Shown here piece by piece: positions 17,183 through 24,196 of a DNA stretch of 39,306 nt. A program made the position numbers and the translations under genes. Source of the DNA: Clostridiales bacterium (GTDB taxonomy: Bacteria > Bacillota > Clostridia > Saccharofermentanales > Saccharofermentanaceae); contig JAFRST010000012.1 in NCBI GenBank assembly GCA_017427465.1, positions 1-39,306 on the forward strand, given 5' to 3'. The notes beneath the pieces were generated by a model that searched no databases, was not told the DNA's origin, and saw only the letters and a program-made list of their open reading frames with translations. The stretch's first letter is position 1; each line of letters starts with the position of its first letter.

Positions 17183-18166
17183 TTACTTCTTATCCTTATC
17201 AGGATCGAAATTGGCCAAAGGATTGCTCTCGACAGCTTTCTGCAGAGCTTCATCATCCACGTGTGTATAGATCTGGGTAGTGGAGACACTCTGGTGTCCC
17301 AGGATCATCTGCAGGTTCCTGATATCAACCTTGCCGTATTTATACATCAGTGTAGCAGCAGTATGTCTAAGCTTATGCACGGAATAGACGTCGGTATCGA
17401 TGCCTGCTTCTTCAAGAAGGCGCTTTATGGTGATCTGGATCATGTCACATGAGATCCTCGTTCCGCGCTTGGAAACGAACAGCGCTTTCTCTGCTTCAGG
17501 CTTGATCTTTAATGTGGCTCTTTTATTCATCCAGTCATCTAATGCTTCCAGGCAGGCATCGTTAAGGTAGATGGTGCGTTCTTTGTTGCCCTTACCGATA
17601 ACGTTCAAGGTAGTGCCGTGGATATCATTGATGTTTATGCCGCGAAGCTCTGATAAACGCATTCCGCAGTTAAGAAAGAGCGTAAGCATACAGTAATCAC
17701 GCTCATTGGATTCCTTAGGTGAGTCGTAAGCGACCTTAAGAAGATTCTGGCTCTGTTCTAAAGTAAGATACTTGGGGTTGCGCTTGCCGATCTTAGGCGA
17801 TTCAAGGTCGTAAGCGGGGTTAGTGTCGATAACTCTTCTTTTCGAATGCAGATATTTGAAAAAGCTTCTTAATGAGGCGATATGTCTAGCCCTGGCGGCA
17901 TTAGACTGCTTGCGCGATCTCGACAGCCAGATAACGAAGGCAAGAAGGTCATCCGTGGTGACTCGGTTCAGTGTCTTAACATCGATATCGGATATATCGA
18001 TCTCTTCCAAAGGTGTATCAGCAGGTACAATTCCTCTGTCTATTTTCAGGAATCTTGCGAAAAGAATGAGGTCATAGCGGTATTCCTTCACCGTTGCTTC
18101 CGAACGGCCGAGAGCTGCAATCATGTAACTGCAGTAATTCTCAAGAAGCGGAAACGTAGGGGACAT
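17183..18166 (-). CDS. Tyrosine recombinase, XerC/XerD type
   Basis: A site-specific recombinase that breaks and rejoins DNA through a phosphotyrosine. The N-terminal SAM-like core-binding domain (1-115) and catalytic domain are complete. Catalytic residues are visible in order: Arg in NCGMRLSELRG (near 168), Lys in GKGNKERTIYL (near 190), His and Arg in VHKLRHTAAT (near 262), His in LGHQSVSTTQ (near 290) and the nucleophile Tyr in TQIYTHV (near 299). At 327 residues it is slightly longer than XerC/D. The start at 18166 is chosen because GGAGG precedes it; a start 16 codons upstream lacks one. No integrase-type neighbours or attachment sites are seen, so a dif-resolving XerC/D role is more likely than a phage one. 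Confidence 0.88.
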   Translation of the reverse strand: MSPTFPLLENYCSYMIAALGRSEATVKEYRYDLILFARFLKIDRGIVPADTPLEEIDISDIDVKTLNRVTTDDLLAFVIWLSRSRKQSNAARARHIASLRSFFKYLHSKRRVIDTNPAYDLESPKIGKRNPKYLTLEQSQNLLKVAYDSPKESNERDYCMLTLFLNCGMRLSELRGININDIHGTTLNVIGKGNKERTIYLNDACLEALDDWMNKRATLKIKPEAEKALFVSKRGTRISCDMIQITIKRLLEEAGIDTDVYSVHKLRHTAATLMYKYGKVDIRNLQMILGHQSVSTTQIYTHVDDEALQKAVESNPLANFDPDKDKK

Positions 18167-18279
18167 ATACTTAAGACCTCCGGCAAATTTGCTTATTTGA
18201 CATAATTCTAACATATGCCCGCCGGGCTTTTGGTTGATTTGTCATACTTGTTATATAAAAGTCATTGTGTTAATATGTG

Positions 18280-18327
18280 TTTCGTCGAAAGACAAATGTA
18301 CACGATACGCGGACATTTGAGACGAAA
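18280..18327 (+). promoter_or_regulatory. Interrupted inverted repeat in the asd leader
   Basis: TTTCGTC (18280-18286) pairs with GACGAAA (18321-18327), and inside it CAAATGT (18293-18299) pairs with ACATTTG (18313-18319). This leaves a 13-base loop and an asymmetric bulge: 14 matched pairs about 40 bases before the start. It is too short for a lysine riboswitch. It could be an operator or an RNA hairpin. Confidence 0.4.
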
Positions 18328-18369
18328 AAACCGCAGTAAAACCTGCGAAGAAAGATGGAGTATTTGGAA

Positions 18370-19455
18370 ATGGAACAGAAATTAAAAGTCGGCATCATCG
18401 GAGCTACGGGTTATGTCGGACAAAGATTTATCACACTTCTTTCAGACCACCCCTGGTTTGAGATCGCTGCTTTATGCGCATCACCCAGATCAGCAGGCAA
18501 GACCTATGAAGAGGCAGTCGAGGGAAGATGGAAGCTTGATATACCTTGTCCTGAATCTGTTAAGAAGATGGTTGTCTTCGGTACTGATAATATAGAAGAG
18601 TACTGCAGCAAGATCGACTTTACTTTCTGTGCTGTAGATATGAAGAAGGACGAGATCAGAGCTTTGGAAGAGAAGATCGCCAAGTTCGAGTGCCCTGTAG
18701 TTTCTAACAACTCTGCTAACAGATGGACAGAAGATGTTCCTATGATCATCCCTGAGATCAACGCAGACCATGCTCAGCTCATCGAGGCTCAGAAGAAGAG
18801 ACTCGGTACGAAGAGAGGATTCATTGCAGTTAAGCCTAACTGCTCCATCCAGAGCTATGTACCTGCTCTTACACCTTTCCTTAAGAATGGTATCAAGCAG
18901 ATCTCCGTATGCACATATCAGGCAATCTCCGGTGCCGGCAAGACGTTTAAGGACTGGCCTGAGATGGTAGGAAATGTTATTCCTTACATCGGCGGTGAAG
19001 AGGAGAAGTCCGAGAAGGAGCCTCTTAAGGTTTGGGGCGATTTCGCAGGCGATCACATTGAGCTTGCGAAGAATCCCGTTATCTCCGCTCAGTGCTACCG
19101 TGTAGCAGTTCAGGAAGGCCATACGGCTGCTGTAAGCGTATCCTTCGAGAACAAGCCTTCCAAGGAAGAGATGATCTCCGTATGGCAGAACTACGAGAGC
19201 GAAGCAGTTAAGCTCGGTCTTCCTTCAGCTCCCAAGCATTTCCTTCAGTATATCGAGGAAGACAACCGTCCTCAGCCTAAGCTCGATGCTAATTTCGAGA
19301 ACGGCATGGGCGTATCCGTAGCAAGACTCAGAGAAGATAACATTTTCGATTACAAGTTCTGCTGCCTCTCACACAATACTTTAAGAGGCGCAGCAGGCGG
19401 CGGTGTCCTTACGGCGGAACTCCTTGTTGCAAAGGGATACATTCAGGCAAAATAA
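18370..19455 (+). CDS. asd: Aspartate-semialdehyde dehydrogenase, archaeal/fungal-type
   Basis: Reduces aspartyl-4-phosphate to aspartate semialdehyde with NADPH, the branch point to lysine/diaminopimelate, threonine and methionine. The N-terminus has the NADP-binding GIIGATGYVGQRF (from residue 8). The catalytic Cys lies in VKPNCSIQSY (near 158), with substrate-binding CTYQAISGAGKTF after it. The catalytic His is probably in YRVAVQEGHTAAV. The 361-residue length and these motifs fit the archaeal/fungal-type branch rather than the shorter E. coli type. ATG at 18370 has GATGGAG nine bases upstream; ATG 18355 has only a weak purine run. No lysC or dapA is adjacent, so it is a single-gene unit with its own terminator. 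Confidence 0.93.
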   Translation: MEQKLKVGIIGATGYVGQRFITLLSDHPWFEIAALCASPRSAGKTYEEAVEGRWKLDIPCPESVKKMVVFGTDNIEEYCSKIDFTFCAVDMKKDEIRALEEKIAKFECPVVSNNSANRWTEDVPMIIPEINADHAQLIEAQKKRLGTKRGFIAVKPNCSIQSYVPALTPFLKNGIKQISVCTYQAISGAGKTFKDWPEMVGNVIPYIGGEEEKSEKEPLKVWGDFAGDHIELAKNPVISAQCYRVAVQEGHTAAVSVSFENKPSKEEMISVWQNYESEAVKLGLPSAPKHFLQYIEEDNRPQPKLDANFENGMGVSVARLREDNIFDYKFCCLSHNTLRGAAGGGVLTAELLVAKGYIQAK

Positions 19456-19464
19456 GTTAAGATC

Positions 19465-19501
19465 TCCGGCTGAGGAATAAAATGTCCCCAGCCGGAATTT
19501 T
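19465..19501 (+). terminator. Terminator of asd
   Basis: TCCGGCTG (19465-19472) pairs with CAGCCGGA (19489-19496), loop 16 bases, followed by ATTTTA. Confidence 0.75.
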
Positions 19502-19505
19502 ACTC

Positions 19506-19534
19506 TTGACTTAATAAGAACAAATTACTATACT
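19506..19534 (+). promoter_or_regulatory. Promoter of the tRNA-Ile2/tRNA-Tyr pair
   Basis: TTGACT (19506-19511), a 17-base spacer and TATACT (19529-19534) lie 39 bases before the first tRNA. Confidence 0.75.
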
Positions 19535-19573
19535 AATCAAGCGCTTTGAGAAAAGCACGTGTAGTGTGGATGT

Positions 19574-19650
19574 GGGCCTTTAGCTCAGTTGGTCAGAGCT
19601 CCCGGCTCATAACCGGTTGGTCCTGGGTTCGAGTCCCCGAAGGCCCACCA
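19574..19650 (+). tRNA. tRNA with CAT anticodon, probably tRNA-Ile2
   Basis: Acceptor GGGCCTT/AAGGCCC, D-arm TTAGCTCAGTTGGTCAGAG, anticodon arm CCGG-CTCATAA-CCGG, and encoded CCA at 19648-19650. It has none of the initiator features of the copy at 11056. Its GGNCCTTTAGCTCAGTTGG start and GGCTCATAACC loop follow Firmicute tRNA-Ile2, whose C34 is converted to lysidine by TilS to read AUA. Elongator tRNA-Met in this phylum usually has a different acceptor stem. The Ile/Met distinction is inference from remembered family sequences. Confidence 0.9.
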
Positions 19651-19673
19651 TTACACAACATCTGTATATATAT

Positions 19674-19758
19674 GGGAAGATTCCCGAGCGGCCAAAGGGA
19701 ACAGACTGTAAATCTGTCGTCACTGACTTCGGTGGTTCGAATCCACCTCTTCCCACCA
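19674..19758 (+). tRNA. tRNA-Tyr (anticodon GTA)
   Basis: Acceptor GGGAAGA/TCTTCCC, anticodon arm ACAGA-CTGTAAA-TCTGT with anticodon GTA, a long variable arm as in bacterial tRNA-Tyr, T-arm GGTGGTTCGAATCCACC, and encoded CCA at 19756-19758. Confidence 0.95.
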
Positions 19759-19760
19759 AG

Positions 19761-19794
19761 AAGGGTTTGCCAAGTCTGGCAAACCCTTTCTTTA
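19761..19794 (+). terminator. Terminator after tRNA-Tyr
   Basis: AAGGGTTTGCCA (19761-19772) pairs perfectly with TGGCAAACCCTT (19777-19788), loop AGTC, then TCTTT. A diverged copy occurs at 20801. Confidence 0.88.
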
Positions 19795-19800
19795 TGCCTT

Positions 19801-19809
19801 TGGTATAAT
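19801..19809 (+). promoter_or_regulatory. Extended -10 promoter of the lipoprotein esterase
   Basis: TGGTATAAT combines a perfect -10 (19804-19809) with the TGn extension. No convincing -35 is visible, which the extension can offset. The same TTGGTATAATGTG block recurs at 22569, also just after a terminator. Confidence 0.6.
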
Positions 19810-19886
19810 GTGGTCGTTAAAGCAAAAATATTTAACAAAAAGGTGAAGATCCGCAGAAGCGCATTCGGGGGCAGGAGGAATAATCC

Positions 19887-20768
19887 ATGTTAAAGAAGAT
19901 CATAACATTTGTCATGATTCTCAGCATGTTCGCGGGGGTCTGTTCGTGTGCAAAAGCACCGCGCCCGCAGAGTCAGATCACTGATGTGGTCCAGACCGAA
20001 GACAATACCTATAAGTGTCAGTTTGAAGGCATGTCGTTCAAGTTCATGCTCTTCCTGCCCGAGAAGGTTGACGGCAATACGTCGCTCATACTCATGATGA
20101 ACGGTCTTTATGACAACTGCTCGGGATTTAAGAACCATACACATATGGACGAGACGGCCTGCGCTAGAGGATATGCCGTCTGCTTTGTACAACCCGGCGA
20201 TGGAACGGGTGGCAAGGGCTGGGACTGCGGCCTCTGGAACACCAACGAAGTGGATAGTCTGGATTACCTCGTTAATCTCGTGATCTATCTTCAGGATGAG
20301 TACGGTCTGTCCAAGACCAAGGCTTTCGCGGCAGGATTCTCGAACGGCGGCTTCATGGCGCACAGAGTCGCAATGGAAGCTTCAGACACTTTCCTTGCTG
20401 TCACAAGTGTTGCGGGAGTGATGACGACTACGATATGGGATGAAAGGGTAGATAAGACTAGTATCGGTGTACTCGAGATCTACGGTACAAATGACTCCAT
20501 ATTTCAGCAGGACGGTACGGCGGAAGTCTTTCCTTATCAGCCGATCGATGAAGTCATGGAATACTGGGCGCAGGCTAACGGTCTCAGTGCTTCAGGTACA
20601 GAACAGCTGTCGGACAAAGCCGAAATTACCAAATATACTGCTTTTCTGAATAAGACCCAGGTGTGGACAGTCAAAATCGAGGACGGCGCACACGAGTGGC
20701 CTCCGGAGGATAAAGCCGGGTTCAATACTAACGAACTGATACTCGATTTCTTTGATCAGTGCTCGTGA
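19887..20768 (+). CDS. Secreted lipoprotein esterase, PHB-depolymerase/LpqC-like alpha/beta hydrolase
   Basis: The N-terminus is a lipoprotein signal: MLKK, a hydrophobic core, then AGVCSC, with Cys21 the likely lipidated residue (slightly atypical lipobox). The mature part is an alpha/beta hydrolase. The nucleophile Ser lies in AAGFSNGGFMAH (near 154), Asp in EIYGTNDSI (near 198) and His in EDGAHEWP (near 271). The GxSxGG-type elbow and length (293) fit the LpqC/feruloyl-esterase/PHB-depolymerase group. Such anchored enzymes typically de-esterify plant polysaccharides or other extracellular esters; the actual substrate is unknown. AGGAGG precedes the start. It is a single-gene unit between two related terminators. 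Confidence 0.82.
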   Translation: MLKKIITFVMILSMFAGVCSCAKAPRPQSQITDVVQTEDNTYKCQFEGMSFKFMLFLPEKVDGNTSLILMMNGLYDNCSGFKNHTHMDETACARGYAVCFVQPGDGTGGKGWDCGLWNTNEVDSLDYLVNLVIYLQDEYGLSKTKAFAAGFSNGGFMAHRVAMEASDTFLAVTSVAGVMTTTIWDERVDKTSIGVLEIYGTNDSIFQQDGTAEVFPYQPIDEVMEYWAQANGLSASGTEQLSDKAEITKYTAFLNKTQVWTVKIEDGAHEWPPEDKAGFNTNELILDFFDQCS

Positions 20769-20800
20769 TACGTCTTCAGTCAGGATTGTCTGCTGCTAAG

Positions 20801-20831
20801 AAGGGTTTGCCGAGTTCGGCAGACCTTTTTC
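20801..20831 (+). terminator. Terminator of the lipoprotein esterase gene
   Basis: AAGG(G)TTTGCCGA (20801-20813) pairs with TCGGCAGACCTT with one bulged G and one wobble, followed by TTTTTCTTG. It resembles the terminator at 19761-19794 and shares AAGAAGGGTTTGCC. Confidence 0.8.
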
Positions 20832-20912
20832 TTGAGTTTTGTAACGAAAAAGGGTTCTCCGGCTAACCGGTGTAAAGCTCGAAAATAATGAATAAAATGA
20901 GCCTGAAAAGTA

Positions 20913-20926
20913 ATTTTTCGAAAAAT
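20913..20926. promoter_or_regulatory. 14-bp palindrome upstream of the sigma-factor gene
   Basis: ATTTTTCGAAAAAT is a perfect palindrome 75 bases before the sigma gene. Its centre is exactly 50 bp from the centre of the second palindrome at 20963. It may be an operator; nothing else in the 230-base gap explains it. Confidence 0.35.
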
Positions 20927-20962
20927 GTGAAACCATTTGATACAAAAATGCACTTATATAGG

Positions 20963-20976
20963 TGAACGGCCGTTCA
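20963..20976. promoter_or_regulatory. Operator-like palindrome before the sigma-factor gene
   Basis: TGAACGGCCGTTCA is a perfect 14-bp palindrome just downstream of TATATA (20955-20960), where a repressor would block transcription. The shape resembles TetR-family operators. No TetR gene is in the window. Confidence 0.45.
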
Positions 20977-21000
20977 GAATAAAATTTTGAGGTGAAACGA

Positions 21001-21567
21001 GTGAACGAAGCGAAGGCGCTGGCTTTACTAAAGAAAGGCGACGAGGAAGCACTGGAGTGGTTTATAGACAGATATAGTAGCTATGTCGGAACCGTAGTTA
21101 GTAATATATTGCAAAGCTCCATGACACATGAGGACATCGAAGAGGTGACGGCCGATGTGTTCGTGACTTTGTGGCAGGCTGCGGAGAAACTATACCCTCT
21201 GAACCTTAAAGGTTACTTGAGCCGCGTAGCACGGAGCCTTTCCATGCAGAAGTTGCGGGACAAGGCGGCAGAGCTCCCTTTGGACGAGGACATTCTTATC
21301 TTAGATGACGATTCTGAATTTGACAGGCTTGCTCAGGAAGATCAGGACAACATGGTTAGAAATGCGGTATATTCAATGCCGCAACCGGATAAAGAGATTT
21401 TCCTCAGGTTCTATTACTACTGTCAAAGCGTGTCGGTGATCGCAAAACAAATGCAGATGAACCCGTCCACGGTCAAGACCAAACTTAAGCGCGGACGTGA
21501 GAGACTCCGGGTGATCCTCAGCAAAAAAACGAAAGGAGACGATCTTAATGAAAGTACATATTCATGA
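21001..21567 (+). CDS. ECF-type RNA polymerase sigma factor
   Basis: A two-domain sigma-70-family factor of 188 residues. Sigma-2 spans about 10-80 (DEEALEWFIDRYSSYVG, then THEDIEEVTADVFVTLWQAA). Sigma-4 spans about 120-180, with the helix-turn-helix VSVIAKQMQMNPSTVKTKLKRGRERL. The acidic linker ILDDDSEFDRLAQEDQD is typical. GTG at 21001 is chosen because TGAGGTG (20988-20994) lies six bases upstream; the GTG at 20992 overlaps that site. It overlaps the next gene by 20 bases, so sigma factor and membrane partner are made together, the usual ECF/anti-sigma layout. Which stress it senses is unknown. Confidence 0.9.
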   Translation: MNEAKALALLKKGDEEALEWFIDRYSSYVGTVVSNILQSSMTHEDIEEVTADVFVTLWQAAEKLYPLNLKGYLSRVARSLSMQKLRDKAAELPLDEDILILDDDSEFDRLAQEDQDNMVRNAVYSMPQPDKEIFLRFYYYCQSVSVIAKQMQMNPSTVKTKLKRGRERLRVILSKKTKGDDLNESTYS

Positions 21568-22501
21568 ATTACTAAACAACATCGAAGATTCTTCAGTTAA
21601 CCTCGAAGATCAGAATGTCGTCTCCTCTGAAAGGATAAAGGAGTTGACTAAGATGAAGATCACAAATAACAACAATGGCAGCAAGAGATCAAAGAGAGGC
21701 GCAGTCACGGTTTGTATCGCCGTCGCAGTCGTAGCCGCATTAGGAGCTACAGCATATGCAGCTTTCGGAGGAGGCCTGGACAGCGTGCTGTTCAACAAAG
21801 CATCAGAAGAGCAGCCGCCTATGGCCGAATCTGACATTAAGACAAGCGATGATTACTTTGCGTACGTCGGAAATTTAGAGTACATCTCGCTGCAGGGATA
21901 TGCCGAGACACCTGAATACCTGGCTGCAAAAGAGTGGCGCGAGTTTGAAGACAAATACGACATTGATTTTGCGATCCTTGAAGCAGCAGGTAACGATACG
22001 ACTCAGTGGGATGAAAAATACGGCGCGTACGGAGTTTATTCACAGGAGATGGCTGACATGGTTGACGAGATCGCAGCGAAATACAACCTCACTCTCCACG
22101 AAAGCGGACTGGAAGATCTGGACGAGAAGGTCTTGGAAGAGAAGTTCGGCCAGCCGGTTATGAACGATGCACTTCTTGGCGGATACGGCTATAAGGACGG
22201 CACTTTCGAAGTCGATGGCGAATTTGACGGATACCCCATCCAGCTCGGCCGCGTTATGAAAGGCACTTTCGATACCGTTTATCTGAACATCGGCTCAAGC
22301 AGCAGTTACGAGCAGTGGAATTACACCACCAAGAGCGGCGCGAATGTTACGCTCTGTCTTTCCAAGGATAAAGCGCTCATCCTCGCAGATCTTGAAAATA
22401 GTTTTGTCTCCGTCAACGTTTTGCTCAGATTCTGCGACAAGACTATGGATAAGACCCAGCTCGAGAACATGGCTGACAATATTAATTTCGCAGTTCTCTG
22501 A
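21548..22501 (+). CDS. Probable membrane anti-sigma factor or sigma-linked sensor
   Basis: Placed directly after, and overlapping, the ECF sigma gene. Of the 317 residues, about 50 are cytoplasmic (MKVHIHELLNNIEDSS...), basic before the membrane (GSKRSKRG). One helix follows (about 51-73), then a large acidic outer region of about 240 residues, rich in Tyr and Asp/Glu, with a C-terminal beta-rich portion (TFDTVYLNIGSSSSYEQWNY). The cytoplasmic part has no zinc-binding HxxxCxxC motif, so if it is an anti-sigma factor it is of a non-ZAS type. AAAGGAG lies near the start. Gene order and topology support the anti-sigma call; no domain was recognised. Confidence 0.68.
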   Translation: MKVHIHELLNNIEDSSVNLEDQNVVSSERIKELTKMKITNNNNGSKRSKRGAVTVCIAVAVVAALGATAYAAFGGGLDSVLFNKASEEQPPMAESDIKTSDDYFAYVGNLEYISLQGYAETPEYLAAKEWREFEDKYDIDFAILEAAGNDTTQWDEKYGAYGVYSQEMADMVDEIAAKYNLTLHESGLEDLDEKVLEEKFGQPVMNDALLGGYGYKDGTFEVDGEFDGYPIQLGRVMKGTFDTVYLNIGSSSSYEQWNYTTKSGANVTLCLSKDKALILADLENSFVSVNVLLRFCDKTMDKTQLENMADNINFAVL

Positions 22502-22528
22502 TAAGCACAAACAGATACGCTTCAGGAC

Positions 22529-22557
22529 AGGAGTTGCCGCAAGGCAGCTCCCGTTTT
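22529..22557 (+). terminator. Terminator of the sigma/anti-sigma pair
   Basis: GGAGTTGCC (22530-22538) pairs with GGCAGCTCC (22543-22551) with one wobble, loop GCAA, followed by CGTTTTG. The T-tract is short. Confidence 0.7.
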
Positions 22558-22569
22558 GATGGCCCGGAT

Positions 22570-22578
22570 TGGTATAAT
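22570..22578 (+). promoter_or_regulatory. Extended -10 promoter of the HD-domain gene
   Basis: TGGTATAAT, with TATAAT at 22573-22578 and TG extension. It matches the promoter at 19801 over TTGGTATAATGTG. Confidence 0.6.
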
Positions 22579-22605
22579 GTGATTGCCGGGAGGCTGGTAA
22601 ATAGT

Positions 22606-23181
22606 ATGAACGAACAAATAATCGAAGCGGCAAAACTTTATCTGAAGGATATCTTTAACGGTAATTCTGACGGACACGATCTGGACCACTCTCTGAGGGT
22701 CTATCACAATGCGCTTAAGATCGCCGAGAGCTATCCGGAATGCAATCTTATGGCCGTTGCGCTGGCCTCGCTCCTGCATGATGTTGATGACCACAAGCTG
22801 TTTAATACCGAGAACAACTTGAATGCAAGGTCCTTTTTGACAGACCAGCACGTCAAACCCGCCGATATAGAGTTGATCTGTGAGATCATAAACGGTGTTT
22901 CTTTCAGCAAAAACAAGGATTCCTGCCCTGCAAGCATCGAAGGCAAGATCGTTCAGGACGCTGACAGGCTGGATGCGATGGGCGCGATCGGTATCGCAAG
23001 GACATTCGCTTACGGTGGCAAGAACGGCAGAACATTAGATTCTTCTCTGCAGCATTTTCAGGATAAACTGCTGTTGCTCAAAGACAAAATGAATACTGAA
23101 GAAGCAAAGCAGATGTCAGAGATCCGCCACACATATCTGGAAGAGTTCTTAAACGAATTCCAAAGAGAAGCGGGCTCTTAA
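22606..23181 (+). CDS. HD-domain phosphohydrolase
   Basis: A 191-residue metal-dependent hydrolase of the HD superfamily. The ligands are visible: His28 in HDLDHSLRVYHNA, His58-Asp59 in ASLLHDVDDHK, and Asp in VQDADRLDAMGAIG (near 125). The trailing GIARTFAYGG motif fits the small stand-alone YedJ/YpgQ-like branch, reported as nucleotide (pyro)phosphatases; substrate here is inference. ATG 22606 lies after GGGAGG (22588-22593), 12 bases away, longer than usual. An upstream in-frame ATG lies inside the preceding terminator and is rejected. No partner gene is evident. Confidence 0.85.
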   Translation: MNEQIIEAAKLYLKDIFNGNSDGHDLDHSLRVYHNALKIAESYPECNLMAVALASLLHDVDDHKLFNTENNLNARSFLTDQHVKPADIELICEIINGVSFSKNKDSCPASIEGKIVQDADRLDAMGAIGIARTFAYGGKNGRTLDSSLQHFQDKLLLLKDKMNTEEAKQMSEIRHTYLEEFLNEFQREAGS

Positions 23182-23238
23182 AATGTGATATTATAACTGT
23201 TAGGATATAGGACGATTCGTAAGAAAGGATCATAACAC

Positions 23239-23748
23239 GTGGACAACGACGTTATTCTTAAGGAAAAAGATGATTTCTTGGAAGATAAGGAAAAAGTCTG
23301 GCTCGGTATTCTGGGAGCGTTTTTGCTCTCGCTTATAGGCGGCGGCATTTGGTGCGGCTTTTTATGGATAGATATTTTCCGTCCGGTATGCGGAATCGCT
23401 ATCGTCGTTTTTGCGATTATCGGCTATAGGGTTTTCACCAAGAAGAACAGTACAAAAGGATTGGTTATCTCGATACTTGTCTCCTTATTTACGGTTGTCC
23501 TGACTAATTATTTTGTCCTTGTTATTGAAGTTTACTATTCGTTTAAGCAATGGTATGCGGATGGCCAGTATTTCACTAAGGTATCATTCTTTGAGGCGAT
23601 CAGAGGTTCTTATCAGTTCCTTAGTGAAGAAACGATACGTGCTGAGGTTTTAAGGGACCTGGGACTCGGAGTGGCATTTCTTTTGCTCGGAGCTTTTCCT
23701 TTTATCGTGGATGCCATTAAACGCCATAGAAACCAGCCATATAATTGA
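23239..23748 (+). CDS. Small polytopic membrane protein of unknown function
   Basis: Function not recognised. The 169 residues begin with a charged cytoplasmic segment (DNDVILKEKDDFLEDKEK). Four predicted helices follow: about 22-42, 46-66, 74-98 and 140-160, with an amphipathic loop KQWYADGQYFTKVSFFEAIRG between the last two. It starts with GTG, with AAAGGAT upstream. The next gene's ribosome site begins right after its stop, so it is probably co-transcribed with the Fur-family regulator. Confidence 0.65.
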   Translation: MDNDVILKEKDDFLEDKEKVWLGILGAFLLSLIGGGIWCGFLWIDIFRPVCGIAIVVFAIIGYRVFTKKNSTKGLVISILVSLFTVVLTNYFVLVIEVYYSFKQWYADGQYFTKVSFFEAIRGSYQFLSEETIRAEVLRDLGLGVAFLLLGAFPFIVDAIKRHRNQPYN

Positions 23749-23765
23749 TCGGAGGCCTTAAAAGA

Positions 23766-24194
23766 ATGCCAAGAACGCAGAAAGGCGCATACAATACAAA
23801 GCAGTCATGCGAGATACTGAATTTCCTGAAGGATAACCAGGGCTCTCATTTTACGAGCCAGGAGATATCCGATCACTTCAGGGCACAGGGCATCAATATC
23901 GGACAGGCTACGATCTACAGACGCCTGGACAGGCTTACTACAGAGGGACTTGTAAACAAGTATATTATCGATGAGAAATCGCCCGCATGTTATGAATACA
24001 TCGGTACGGATCATTGCAGCAGCGGTAAGTGTTACCACATGAAGTGTGAGACTTGCGGCAAGCTCATTCATTTAAGCTGTGATGAGATAAATGAATTTTT
24101 CGAGCACGTTGAGAACGAGCATGGATTCACGCTCGATCCTAAACGCACCGTATTCTACGGGATCTGCGATTCCTGCAGTAAAAGGAATTCCTGA
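23766..24194 (+). CDS. Fur-family transcriptional regulator
   Basis: A 142-residue metal-responsive repressor. The winged helix-turn-helix occupies 1-80 (FTSQEISDHFRAQGINIGQATIYRRLDRL). The C-terminal metal-binding dimer domain has the structural zinc pairs CETC (near 95) and CDSC (near 136). The usual His-rich sensing motif is replaced by DHCSSGKCYHMKCETCGK, with extra Cys, so the metal specificity cannot be assigned from the pattern; Zur-like is my best guess. GGAGG (23751-23755) is 10 bases before ATG 23766. The gene ends two bases from the convergent carboxypeptidase stop. Confidence 0.9.
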   Translation: MPRTQKGAYNTKQSCEILNFLKDNQGSHFTSQEISDHFRAQGINIGQATIYRRLDRLTTEGLVNKYIIDEKSPACYEYIGTDHCSSGKCYHMKCETCGKLIHLSCDEINEFFEHVENEHGFTLDPKRTVFYGICDSCSKRNS

Positions 24195-24196
24195 TA

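Noticed and set aside
18167..18369. Lysine riboswitch or T-box before asd
   Set aside because: The leader is too short and has none of the conserved motifs; only a simple interrupted dyad is present.
17183..18369. Integrative element marked by the tyrosine recombinase
   Set aside because: No phage or conjugation genes, no direct repeats at a tRNA, and the neighbours are ordinary chromosomal genes.
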